64,000 nt of DNA from the NCBI RefSeq assembly GCF_014649755.1, contig NZ_BMTQ01000005.1:496001-560000 (forward strand), in the 5' to 3' direction. Position 1 is the stretch's first letter, and the number at the start of each line of letters is the position of its first letter. Positions 8,808 through 16,464 of the stretch are shown piece after piece. The notes under the pieces are model-generated. The model saw nothing but the letters and a program-made list of their open reading frames with translations. It had not been told where the DNA came from and ran no database searches. This stretch comes from Streptomyces litmocidini (GTDB taxonomy: Bacteria > Actinomycetota > Actinomycetes > Streptomycetales > Streptomycetaceae). A program made the position numbers and the translations under genes.

Positions 8808-10943
8808 ATGCCCGTCCGCCGCCGCCTCCGCCCCCTCCCCCGCCCGTCCCGCCGCAGGACCGCCAGGACGGCGGTGACGGCCGCCCTGGTGGGCGGCGCC
8901 TTCGCCGGGCTCCTCACGGTGACGGGAGCGCCGCAGGCGGCGGAGGATCCGTCGCACGTGCCGACGAAGGTCCCGCCGACGGAGGCGCGGGGGAAGACCG
9001 GGGAGCAGGGGAAGCAGGAGGGACCGGGGAAGGGCGACAAGCCCGGGACCGGCCCCGCGCGGGGCGCCGGCTCCCCCTCCCCCGTCTCCGTGATGCAGAT
9101 CGTGGCCCACCCGGACGACGACCTGTTCTTCATGAACCCGGACGTCTCCCAGTCCCTCCGCTCCGGCAGCCCCCTCGCCGCCGTCTACCTCACCGCCGGC
9201 GAGTCCGACGGGGTCAACGCCCTTCCCCGCGACGCCAAGGCCATCGCGCCCGACAAGGCCGGCTACGCCGAGGCCCGGCAGAACGGCATACGCGCCGCCT
9301 ACGCCGAGATGGCGACGGGCAGCCGGACCAGCTCCTGGGACCGGACCGCGATACCCACGGCCGGCGGCGGATGGGCCGAACTGGACACCCTGCGCGCCCG
9401 GCCGCAGATCAGACTGGTGTGGCTGCAGATACGCGAGGCCGGAGCCATCAACGGCGACCGGCCGCACAGCCTCCACGGCCTCTGGGACGGCCGGATCACC
9501 GCCCTCGGATCGCAGCGCTCCGCCGGCACCCCCGTCACCGCCGACTTCGCCTACACCAAGGAGCAGGTCGTGGCCACGGTGACCGGACTCCTGGAGCGGT
9601 TCCGGCCGACCTTCGTCCGGATGCAGGACCCGAGCCCCGGCACGTACCCGAAGAGCGGGAAGTTCCGGGACCACCAGGACCACCTGTACGGGGCGCGGTT
9701 CGTACAGACCGCGCTCGCCCGGTACGCGGAACTGCCCGACCACCCCCACGTCGGCGTGCAGAACTACCTCGGCTACCCGACCAGCGCCCTGCCGCACACC
9801 CTCGACCCCGAGACCGCCGACGCGAAGCTGCGGACCCTGAAGACGTACGCCTGGCTGGACGGCGTCCACGACTGCGGGCCCGACGCCGGCTGCGGCGACC
9901 TGAAGGTGGCCGCACGGCCCGCCGGGCGGGGCTGGACCCAGACCGTCCGGTACGCCCGGGGCACCTCCACCTCCTGGGTCCAGCGCGACCCGGCCGGCGG
10001 ACTGCACGCCTTCTCCGTCCTCGACGGACGCCTCGCCGCCTGGCGGAAGCCGGCGGCCTCCGTGGCCTGGCAGGGACCGGAACTGCTGCCCGGCACCGGA
10101 CTCGACAGCGGGATCACCTCCGTGACCCTGCCCGACGGCCGCATCGCCGTCTTCGGCACCCGCACGACGCTCGGCGGCGAGGCCGCCGCCTACCGGCGCG
10201 AGGTGGTCACCACCGTCCAGACCGCTCCGGGCGCCGGCTTCGGCCCCTGGCACTCCCTCGGCACGCCCGAACGGAACGACGCCGAGGGCACCTCCGACAT
10301 CAGCGCGCCCGCCGTGACCGTGGCCCCCGACGGCCGGGCCACCCTGGTCCTGCGCGACAGCCGCCACCGGCTGACGGCCCGTGAACAGCGGCCCGACGGC
10401 GGCTGGGGGCCCTGGCGGTCCCTGGGCGGCACGGAGGTGTACGGCGACCCGGTGGCGGCGACGGACGCCGAGGGCCGGGGGCACGTCTTCGCCAGCACCC
10501 CGAACACCGTCCTCGCCTGGGCCGAGCAGGGTCCCGGCGGGCCGCTGACCGGGCCCGCGGCGACCGGACTGCCGCCGACGACCCTCGCGCTGAGCGCGAG
10601 CGCGGCGCCGGACGGCGACGGCGTGCGCCTCTGGTTCCGCAAGCCGGCCTCCGGCGACCTGCGGAGCGCCGACTTCTCCGGTACGGGTCCGATCTCCCCG
10701 GTCGCGGAACTGCCCGGCACCGGCGTCGCGGGCTTCGGCCCGGTGAGCGGAGGCGACGGCGTGCTCGCGGTCCGCTCCCGCACCGGCTTCCTGGCGACGG
10801 CCGCCCCGCACGGCCGGGCCGGGGCGCGCCCGGTGTGGACGCTGGAGAAGTTCCTGTTCTCCGGCGCGCCGGACGCGGGGACGGACGGGGTGGCGGCGAT
10901 CGGCCTGGACGGTCGCCTCCACTGGACCCCGGCGGGCCGCTGA
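8808..10943 (+). CDS. Secreted PIG-L-family deacetylase with C-terminal beta-propeller-like region
   Basis: 711 residues from ATG 8808, chosen because it begins a basic, arginine-rich signal peptide; an in-frame ATG 24 codons upstream would add an unlikely N-terminus. The PIG-L/LmbE fold begins near residue 94 with the zinc-binding AHPDDDLFF motif, and DHQDHLYGARF near residue 288 supplies further histidine ligands. The family hydrolyses N-acetyl groups from sugars. After about residue 390 the sequence repeats W-rich blade-like blocks (WRKPAASVAWQGPELLPG, GWGPWRSLGG), as in sialidase/tectonin-like propellers, suggesting glycan binding. It is an extracellular enzyme of unknown substrate. Confidence 0.8.
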   Translation: MPVRRRLRPLPRPSRRRTARTAVTAALVGGAFAGLLTVTGAPQAAEDPSHVPTKVPPTEARGKTGEQGKQEGPGKGDKPGTGPARGAGSPSPVSVMQIVAHPDDDLFFMNPDVSQSLRSGSPLAAVYLTAGESDGVNALPRDAKAIAPDKAGYAEARQNGIRAAYAEMATGSRTSSWDRTAIPTAGGGWAELDTLRARPQIRLVWLQIREAGAINGDRPHSLHGLWDGRITALGSQRSAGTPVTADFAYTKEQVVATVTGLLERFRPTFVRMQDPSPGTYPKSGKFRDHQDHLYGARFVQTALARYAELPDHPHVGVQNYLGYPTSALPHTLDPETADAKLRTLKTYAWLDGVHDCGPDAGCGDLKVAARPAGRGWTQTVRYARGTSTSWVQRDPAGGLHAFSVLDGRLAAWRKPAASVAWQGPELLPGTGLDSGITSVTLPDGRIAVFGTRTTLGGEAAAYRREVVTTVQTAPGAGFGPWHSLGTPERNDAEGTSDISAPAVTVAPDGRATLVLRDSRHRLTAREQRPDGGWGPWRSLGGTEVYGDPVAATDAEGRGHVFASTPNTVLAWAEQGPGGPLTGPAATGLPPTTLALSASAAPDGDGVRLWFRKPASGDLRSADFSGTGPISPVAELPGTGVAGFGPVSGGDGVLAVRSRTGFLATAAPHGRAGARPVWTLEKFLFSGAPDAGTDGVAAIGLDGRLHWTPAGR

Positions 10944-10990
10944 CCCCTCCCGCCGCGAGCAGCCGCTCACCGGGACGGCGCCCGCCCCTC

Positions 10991-11130
10991 GCGCCCCGCC
11001 GCTGCGGGCGGCGCCCCGCCGTTGTGGGCGGCGCCCCGCCGTTGTGGGCGGCGCCCCGCCGTTGTGGGCGGCGCCCCGCCGTTGTGGGCGGCGCCCCGCC
11101 GTTGTGGGCGGCGCCCCGCCGTTGTGGGCA
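10991..11130 (+). repeat. Tandem array of seven 20-bp units
   Basis: The unit GCGCCCCGCCGTTGTGGGCG is repeated seven times. The five internal copies are identical, the first reads GCTGCGGG in place of GTTGTGGG, and the last runs directly into the left palindrome of the 245-bp element. The identity of the copies suggests recent expansion by slippage. There are no spacers, so this is not a CRISPR array. Confidence 0.9.
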
Positions 11131-11365
11131 GTCGTTCCGCTGGGGCGGAACGGGTGGGCACAACGGACGGCGCCCCTTGCCGGCGCCCGAGGCTCCCGCG
11201 CCTGAACCCGCACCGAACGTGCGCCGCACGACGTGGTGCGGGTCGGGGCGCGGAACGCGGAGGCGCCGCTGAGAGGCGCCGTCCCGTGTGCCCACCCTCC
11301 CCCAAGCTCTCGGCTCCGCTCGAGCAGGGGGGACCCCCCTCGCCCAGCGGGACGATTGCCCACAC
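11121..11365. repeat. 245-bp multi-palindromic repeat element, copy A
   Basis: There are three nested palindromic blocks. The left block (11121-11164) pairs CGTTCCGC with GCGGAACG inside GTTGTG/CACAAC ends. The central block (11165-11285) has GGACGGCGCC/GGCGCCGTCC outer arms, CCCGCACC/GGTGCGGG inner arms and CGTGCG-c-CGCACG at its tip. The right block (11286-11365) is a related palindrome whose loop is enlarged by about 38 bp containing CTCTCGGCTCCGCTCGAGCA. A second copy lies at 21684-21927. It sits between convergent genes and could end transcription in both directions. Confidence 0.85.
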
Positions 11366-11379
11366 GGAGGTGCGGGGAG

Positions 11380-11548
11380 GGGCACCGCCCGCAGGGCGCG
11401 GGTCCCACGCGGGCGAGGGCACCGCCCCGCAGGGCGCGGGTCCCACACCGGCGGGGGCACCGCCCCGCAGGGCGCGGGTCCCACACCGGCGGGGGCACCG
11501 CCCCGCAGGGCGCGGGCCCGCACGGGCGGGGGCACCGCCCCGGCGGGT
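11380..11548 (+). repeat. Tandem repeat, 37-38-bp unit, about 4.5 copies
   Basis: Units begin GGGCACCGCCCCGCAGGGCG at 11380, 11417, 11455, 11493 and (partial) 11530. They follow the right end of element copy A; copy B has only one comparable unit on its right side. No open frame is credible across it. Confidence 0.85.
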
Positions 11549-11606
11549 GCTCGGGCGAGGGCGGTGCAGCCCGCGAGGGCAAGGGGCGGCGGGGAGGACC
11601 GGTCGG

Positions 11607-12095
11607 TCAGAAGCCCCGGTAGAAGTGGCGGAGCCGGTCGTCCTCCGCCACGCACCGCATCCCCGCCGCCTCCATCACCCGGTGCGAGGCCGGATTGTCC
11701 AGGTCGGCGTCGCCCTTCACCCCGGCGACGCCCGCCACCCGGGCGACTTCGAGGAGCGCGCGCAGTGCCTCGGAGGCGTATCCGTTCCCCCGTACCGCGG
11801 GCGTCAGCCCGTACCCGACGGTCGCGACCCCGATCTCGTCCGGCGGCCCGTGGAACCCGATGCCGCCGACGACGACGCCGTCGAGTCGTATCTCGTAGGG
11901 CCGGAACACTCCCGGGTCCCCCTGCTCGGCGAGCCCGCGCAGGAAGCCGGTGGCGGCCCGGACGTCCCCGTCGCCGGGGTACTCCTCTCCCCAGCGGTCC
12001 CCGGCCCCGGCCTGCCGGGCGACGATGCGCGCGGCCTCGGCCTCGCTCAACGGATGCAACACGAGCCGCGCGGTGGCGACGGGTTCGATCTTCAC
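11607..12095 (-). CDS. GNAT-family N-acetyltransferase
   Basis: 162 residues from GTG 12095; the longer frame starts with a TTG and adds an unlikely basic leader. The sequence has the RimJ/RimL-like GNAT layout: an opening TARLVLHPLSEAEA, then VGYGLTPAVRGNGYASEAL with the RGNGYA acetyl-CoA-binding loop near residue 103, and a closing NPASHRVMEAAGM block. It transfers an acetyl group from acetyl-CoA to an unidentified amine. It is convergent with the PIG-L gene across the repeat-rich gap. Confidence 0.85.
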   Translation of the reverse strand: MKIEPVATARLVLHPLSEAEAARIVARQAGAGDRWGEEYPGDGDVRAATGFLRGLAEQGDPGVFRPYEIRLDGVVVGGIGFHGPPDEIGVATVGYGLTPAVRGNGYASEALRALLEVARVAGVAGVKGDADLDNPASHRVMEAAGMRCVAEDDRLRHFYRGF

Positions 12096-12317
12096 CGCGG
12101 CAGTCTGGACCGCCCGCCGGGCCCCGGGCAACGGGTTTGGCCGCGCGCCGCCCGCCCCCGGCCGGCCCCCTGCCGGCCCCCGGCCGGCCGGTCTCGGCCA
12201 CCGCCCCCTGGGCGGGGGAGCCGGGGCCGAGCGCGAGACCGGGCACCGCGCCGGCCGCCCGGTCGGCGGTCGTGGGCACGAGTTCCGTGCCGCCGGCAGG
12301 GCGGGGGACGCCCGCCC

Positions 12318-13679
12318 CTACAGCACCGGCAGGTTCTTCCGGAGCTCGAAGGCGGTGACCTCGGAGCGGTACTCCTCCCACTCCTGCTTCTTGTTGCGCA
12401 GGAAGAAGTCGAAGACGTGCTCGCCCAGCGTCTCGGCGACCAGTTCGCTCTTCTCCATCAGGGCGATCGCCTCTCCCAGGTTCTGCGGGAGCGGCTCGAT
12501 GCCCATCGCGCGGCGCTCCGAGTCGGAGAGGGCCCAGACGTCGTCGTCGGCACCGGCCGGGAGTTCGTAGCCCTCCTCGATGCCCTTGAGGCCGGCGGCG
12601 AGGAGGACCGCGTAGGTCAGGTAGGGGTTGGCGCCCGAGTCGATGGAGCGGACCTCGACGCGGGAGGAGCCCGTCTTGCCCGGCTTGTACATGGGGACGC
12701 GGATGAGCGCGGAGCGGTTGTTGTGGCCCCAGCAGATGTACGAGGGGGCTTCGCCGCCCGAGCCGGCGGTGCGGGAGGAGCCGCCCCAGATGCGCTTGTA
12801 GGAGTTGACCCACTGGTTGGTGACGGCGGAGATCTCGCCCGCGTGGCGGAGGAGGCCCGCGATGAAGGAGCGGCCGACCTTGGACAGCTGGTACTCGGCG
12901 CCCGACTCGTAGAAGGCGTTCCGGTCGCCCTCGAAGAGGGACAGGTGGGTGTGCATGCCCGAGCCGGGGTAGTCCGAGAACGGCTTCGGCATGAACGTGG
13001 CCTGCACGCCCTGCTCCAGGGCCACCTGCTTCATGACCAGGCGGAAGGTCATGATGTTGTCGGCGGTGGACAGTGCGTCGGCGTAGCGGAGGTCGATCTC
13101 CTGCTGGCCGGGCGCGCCCTCGTGGTGGGAGAACTCCACCGAGATGCCCATCGATTCGAGCATGGTGATGGCCTGGCGTCGGAAGTCCATGCCGACGTTC
13201 TGCGGGGTGTGGTCGAAGTAGCCCGAGTTGTCGGCCGGGGTGGGCCGGGAGCCGTCGAGCGGCTTGTCCTTCAGGAGGAAGAACTCGATCTCGGGGTGGG
13301 TGTAGAAGGTGAAGCCGAGGTCGGAGGTCTTGGCCAGGGCCCGCTTGAGGACGTAGCGCGGGTCGGCGAAGGAGGGCGAGCCGTCCGGCATGAGGATGTC
13401 GCAGAACATCCGGGCGGTGCCCGGGGCCTCGGCGCGCCACGGCAGGATCTGGAAGGTGCCCGGGTCCGGCTTGGCGATCATGTCCGACTCGTAGACGCGG
13501 GCGAAACCCTCGATCGCGGAGCCGTCGAAGCCGATGCCCTCGTCGAAGGCCTGCTCCAGCTCGGCGGGGGCCACGGCCACCGACTTGAGGAAGCCGAGCA
13601 CGTCGGTGAACCACAGGCGTACGAAGCGGATGTCGCGCTCCTCGAGCGTACGGAGCACGAATTCCTGCTGCTTGTCCAT
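12318..13679 (-). CDS. glnA2: Glutamine synthetase-like gamma-glutamylpolyamine synthetase (GlnA2 type)
   Basis: 453 residues from MDKQQEF, the usual start for this group; an ATG four codons upstream is also possible. Glutamine synthetase type I motifs are intact: DGSAIEGFARV, the ATP/metal segment EIEFFLLKD, GSGMHTHLSLF, and NNRSALIRVP with a following arginine-rich block. The adenylylation loop (NLYDLPPEE with its tyrosine) is absent near the C-terminus, so GlnE should not modify it. In S. coelicolor the closely similar GlnA2 glutamylates polyamines rather than ammonia. That substrate is inferred here from sequence similarity. It is divergent from a small secreted-protein gene. Confidence 0.85.
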   Translation of the reverse strand: MDKQQEFVLRTLEERDIRFVRLWFTDVLGFLKSVAVAPAELEQAFDEGIGFDGSAIEGFARVYESDMIAKPDPGTFQILPWRAEAPGTARMFCDILMPDGSPSFADPRYVLKRALAKTSDLGFTFYTHPEIEFFLLKDKPLDGSRPTPADNSGYFDHTPQNVGMDFRRQAITMLESMGISVEFSHHEGAPGQQEIDLRYADALSTADNIMTFRLVMKQVALEQGVQATFMPKPFSDYPGSGMHTHLSLFEGDRNAFYESGAEYQLSKVGRSFIAGLLRHAGEISAVTNQWVNSYKRIWGGSSRTAGSGGEAPSYICWGHNNRSALIRVPMYKPGKTGSSRVEVRSIDSGANPYLTYAVLLAAGLKGIEEGYELPAGADDDVWALSDSERRAMGIEPLPQNLGEAIALMEKSELVAETLGEHVFDFFLRNKKQEWEEYRSEVTAFELRKNLPVL

Positions 13680-13927
13680 TTCCACACCCATCCTCGCTGG
13701 TCAGGCCGCCTGCTCCCACCGCCTCCGGTACATCGGGGGGCACCTGAGCATCCCACCACATGGTTTCGCGCACGTTGCACACCCATACTGCCTGCTCGGA
13801 TGTGACTCGGGTAACGGGGATCGGCCGGATTCGGGAGGCTTCCCCGCCCGTCCGGCATCCGCCCGCCGGTACCGGGTGGTACCCCGTTCGGCCCACGGAG
13901 GCGCTTCGCCCACTACGATCTGCGCCC

Positions 13928-14311
13928 ATGGGGGCCACACGGCTCGTACGCCCGTCCCGACACGCGCGTCCCATGGCACTGGCGAGTGCCGTGGCGACGC
14001 TCCTCGCCGCGCTCTTCCTCTGTCAGGGAACGGTGCCGGAGCGGCACGGCGCCCCTCACGCGGCGGGTCCGCGGACGCCGACGGCCGTCGCCGCCACCGG
14101 CGAGTACGTCTGCCCGTACGACCGCGGCGGCTGCTCCCTCTTCCCCTCGCTCTCCCCCGCGGTGCTCAGCGCGCCCCCGCTCGACGCCCCGCCGCACGCG
14201 GACGGCGGGGCGCCGCGCCTCGCGCCGCCCTCCGGTGACGGGCCGTCGCGCCGCTCGGGCGCCCGGCCGCGCGCGCCGGACCTGCACGTCCTTCAAGTTC
14301 TCCGGACGTAG
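13928..14311 (+). CDS. Small secreted or membrane-anchored protein of unknown function
   Basis: 127 residues from ATG 13928. A basic start (MGATRLVRPSRHARP) is followed by one hydrophobic stretch, ALASAVATLLAALFLC, which could be a signal peptide or anchor. The rest is Pro/Ala-rich with a CPYDRGGCS cysteine pair and a conserved-looking end, DLHVLQVLRT. I do not recognise a defined family with confidence. It precedes the DUF3105/DUF305 pair by 90 bp in the same direction and may share their role. ATG 13973 is an alternative start. Confidence 0.6.
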   Translation: MGATRLVRPSRHARPMALASAVATLLAALFLCQGTVPERHGAPHAAGPRTPTAVAATGEYVCPYDRGGCSLFPSLSPAVLSAPPLDAPPHADGGAPRLAPPSGDGPSRRSGARPRAPDLHVLQVLRT

Positions 14312-14401
14312 CGGCGACGGGCGCCCCGCCTCCGCGGCGGGCCCGCCCCCGCACGTCCACCCCCGAACTCCACCCCACTCCCGAAGAAGGACGACACCAC
14401 C

Positions 14402-15079
14402 ATGGCCGCCAACCGCTCCGCCACCGCCGACCGCCGCGCCCGAATAGAGGAGATGCGCCGCGCCGAGCAGGCCCGTGAGCGCCGCAACCGCTTCGTCACC
14501 ATCGGCGTCTCCGCCGTCGTCGTGCTCGGCCTCGTCGGCTTCGGCACCTTCGTGCTGATGAAGAAGTCCGACGAGCAGGACGCCAAGGACGCCGCCGCGA
14601 AGGCCCCCATCGCGGCCGAGAAGTCGTGGGACCCGAAGAAGCTCGGCCGCAACCACGTCCAGACGGCCGTCAAGTACGACATGAAGCCGCCGGTGGGCGG
14701 CGACCACAACCCGGTCTGGCAGAACTGCGACGGCGTGGTCTACACGAAGAAGATCGCCGACGTGAACGCCGTGCACTCGCTGGAGCACGGGGCCGTCTGG
14801 GTGACGTACAACAAGAAGGCCTCCCAGGCCGACGTGAAGAAGCTGGCCGACAAGGTCGGCAAGACCAAGTACTCGCTGATGAGCCCGGTGGACGACCAGG
14901 CCGGCGCGATCATGCTGTCCGCCTGGGGCAAGCAGGTGACCGTGGACGGCGCGGACGACCCGCGCGTCGACGCCTTCTTCACGAAGTACGTCCAGGGCCC
15001 GCAGACCCCGGAGCCGGGCGCGGCCTGCACGGGCGGGATCGGCGCGGACGGCCAGGGCGGTACGGGGATGGGCCAGTGA
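14402..15079 (+). CDS. DUF3105 membrane-anchored protein
   Basis: 225 residues. A charged helical N-terminus (RIEEMRRAEQARERRNR) leads into a single transmembrane helix near residues 35-53. The exported domain contains the DUF3105 hallmarks: a PPVGGDHNPVWQNCDGVVY block and AVHSLEHGAVWVTYN, with conserved His, Cys and Trp. The function is unknown. Its stop overlaps the GTG start of the DUF305 gene in a GTGA, so the two are translationally coupled. Such pairs are common in actinomycetes and suggest a shared surface, possibly metal-related, role. Confidence 0.85.
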   Translation: MAANRSATADRRARIEEMRRAEQARERRNRFVTIGVSAVVVLGLVGFGTFVLMKKSDEQDAKDAAAKAPIAAEKSWDPKKLGRNHVQTAVKYDMKPPVGGDHNPVWQNCDGVVYTKKIADVNAVHSLEHGAVWVTYNKKASQADVKKLADKVGKTKYSLMSPVDDQAGAIMLSAWGKQVTVDGADDPRVDAFFTKYVQGPQTPEPGAACTGGIGADGQGGTGMGQ

Positions 15080-15705
15080 GGCTCGACCGTACGCAGGGGG
15101 CGGCGGTCGCCGCCGTCGTCCTCGCGCTGCTGTTCGCCGGGGGCGCGGTCACCGTCGCCTCCGCCGACCGTGACGAGGAGCCGGACACCCCGGTCTCCTC
15201 GTCGGCGGACGCCGGCTTCGCCCGGGACATGGCCGTGCACCACCAGCAGGCCGTCGAGATGTCGTTCATCGTCCGGGACCGGACGAAGGACGAGGAGGTC
15301 CGGCGGCTCGCGTACGACATCGCCAACACCCAGGCCAACCAGCGGGGCATGATGCTCGGCTGGCTCGACCTGTGGGGGCTGCCCAAGAACGAGTCCGGTG
15401 TCGAGCCGATGGCCTGGATGGGCATGGGCGGCATGGGGGGCACGGGCGATCCGGACGGGGCCCTGATGCCGGGCATGGCGACCAACGCGCAGCTGGACGA
15501 GTTGCGGAGGGCCGACGGCCGGGCCGCCGAGGTCCTGTACCTGAAGCTGATGACCGCGCACCACAAGGGCGGGGTCCACATGGCCGAGGGCTGTGTCCAG
15601 AAGTGCGGCGTGGAGATCGAGCGGAACCTCGCGCAGGGCATGGTCGACGCGCAGACGTCGGAGATGGCGCTGATGGCGGACATGCTGAAGAAGCGCGGGG
15701 CCTGA
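15076..15705 (+). CDS. DUF305 exported protein, putative copper-related
   Basis: 209 residues from GTG 15076. An N-terminal hydrophobic segment (AAVAAVVLALLFAGGAVTV) serves as signal anchor. The DUF305 four-helix ferritin-like domain has two His/Met motifs, MAVHHQQAVEM and MTAHHKGGVHMAEGC, separated by a Met/Gly-rich loop (WMGMGGMGG). These His and Met residues suit copper binding, and DUF305 proteins often sit with copper genes; metal binding is inferred. It is coupled to DUF3105 by a 4-bp overlap and followed by a strong hairpin terminator. Confidence 0.85.
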   Translation: MRLDRTQGAAVAAVVLALLFAGGAVTVASADRDEEPDTPVSSSADAGFARDMAVHHQQAVEMSFIVRDRTKDEEVRRLAYDIANTQANQRGMMLGWLDLWGLPKNESGVEPMAWMGMGGMGGTGDPDGALMPGMATNAQLDELRRADGRAAEVLYLKLMTAHHKGGVHMAEGCVQKCGVEIERNLAQGMVDAQTSEMALMADMLKKRGA

Positions 15706-15724
15706 GCCCCGCCGGACCGGCACG

Positions 15725-15758
15725 CGGCCCCCGCGACCCGCTGCGGTCGCGGGGGCCG
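15725..15758 (+). terminator. GC-rich hairpin terminator
   Basis: Perfect 14-bp arms CGGCCCCCGCGACC and GGTCGCGGGGGCCG enclose a 6-nt loop, with GGCAC/GTGCC extending the stem. It lies 19 bp after the DUF305 stop. Confidence 0.75.
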
Positions 15759-15828
15759 TGCCGTCCGCCCACAATGGGTGGGGCTCGGGGACTTCGCACG
15801 GCGACGTTCGACGAAAGGTACGCACCCC

Positions 15829-16248
15829 ATGACCACGGCGAAGGACATCATGCACACCGGGGCCCAGTGGATCCCGGCACACGAGACGCTCGACCGTGCC
15901 GCGCAGATGATGCGCGACCACAACGTGGGCTCGCTGCCCATCGCCGACGAGAACGAACGGCTCTGCGGCATCATCACGGACCGCGACATCGTCGTCGGCT
16001 GTGTGGCCGAGGGCCACGACCCGTCGAGGGTCACCTGCGGCGACATGGCGAAGGGCACCCCCCGCTGGGTCGAGTCGGACGCGGACGTGGACGTCGTCCT
16101 GGAGGAGATGCAGAGCCACCGGATCCGGCGGCTGCCGGTCATCGAGGACAAGCGGCTCGTGGGAATGATCAGTGAGGCCGATCTGGCCCAGCACCTGTCG
16201 GACGAGCAGATCAAGGCGTTCGTCTCCAGCGTCTACTCCGGTTCCTGA
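15829..16248 (+). CDS. CBS-domain protein
   Basis: 139 residues made almost entirely of two CBS motifs (a Bateman module): residues about 1-60 (ending GIITDRDIVVGCVAEGHD) and 70-130 (VLEEMQSHRIRRLPVIEDKR, GMISEADLAQ). Stand-alone Bateman modules bind adenine nucleotides and regulate partner proteins; the partner here is unknown. ATG 15829 is chosen because GAAAGG lies upstream and the first CBS begins immediately. Confidence 0.88.
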   Translation: MTTAKDIMHTGAQWIPAHETLDRAAQMMRDHNVGSLPIADENERLCGIITDRDIVVGCVAEGHDPSRVTCGDMAKGTPRWVESDADVDVVLEEMQSHRIRRLPVIEDKRLVGMISEADLAQHLSDEQIKAFVSSVYSGS

Positions 16249-16310
16249 CCCGGTTCCCGCCGCCCTTCTCCACCCGGGTGCCCCGATCCCGTTTCGGGCC
16301 GCCGCCCGGT

Positions 16311-16342
16311 CCGCCGCCCGGACCTTCGTGTCCGGGCGGCGG
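16311..16342 (+). terminator. Hairpin terminator
   Basis: Perfect 13-bp arms CCGCCGCCCGGAC and GTCCGGGCGGCGG enclose the loop CTTCGT, about 60 bp after the CBS gene. Further GC-rich arms flank it. Confidence 0.7.
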
Positions 16343-16421
16343 TGTCCGGGGGGCGGCGTCCGGGGGCGGGGCGCCCCGTCGAGGGCGCCCGGTGGGCGGG
16401 GCCGGGCGCGGTTCCGCGTGC

Positions 16422-16458
16422 TGTCCCCAGGACATAGCGTCGGTCTGACGATTACACT
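16422..16458 (+). promoter_or_regulatory. nadE promoter, probably leaderless, with a 13-bp palindrome
   Basis: A -10-like TACACT (16453-16458) ends 6 bp before the GTG start of nadE. The transcript would therefore begin at or next to the start codon, and no Shine-Dalgarno is visible. Upstream, TGTCC-CCA-GGACA (16422-16434) is a perfect palindrome in the -35 area and could be an operator. Both calls are inference from sequence. Confidence 0.4.
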
Positions 16459-16464
16459 GGGCGG

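Noticed and set aside
10991-11548. CRISPR array
   Set aside because: The 20-bp and 37-38-bp units follow each other directly without unique spacers, and no cas genes are present.
11022-13805. Long plus-strand frame of 927 codons across the repeats and opposite glnA2
   Set aside because: It runs through tandem repeats and the antisense of glnA2; high GC keeps frames open without coding meaning.
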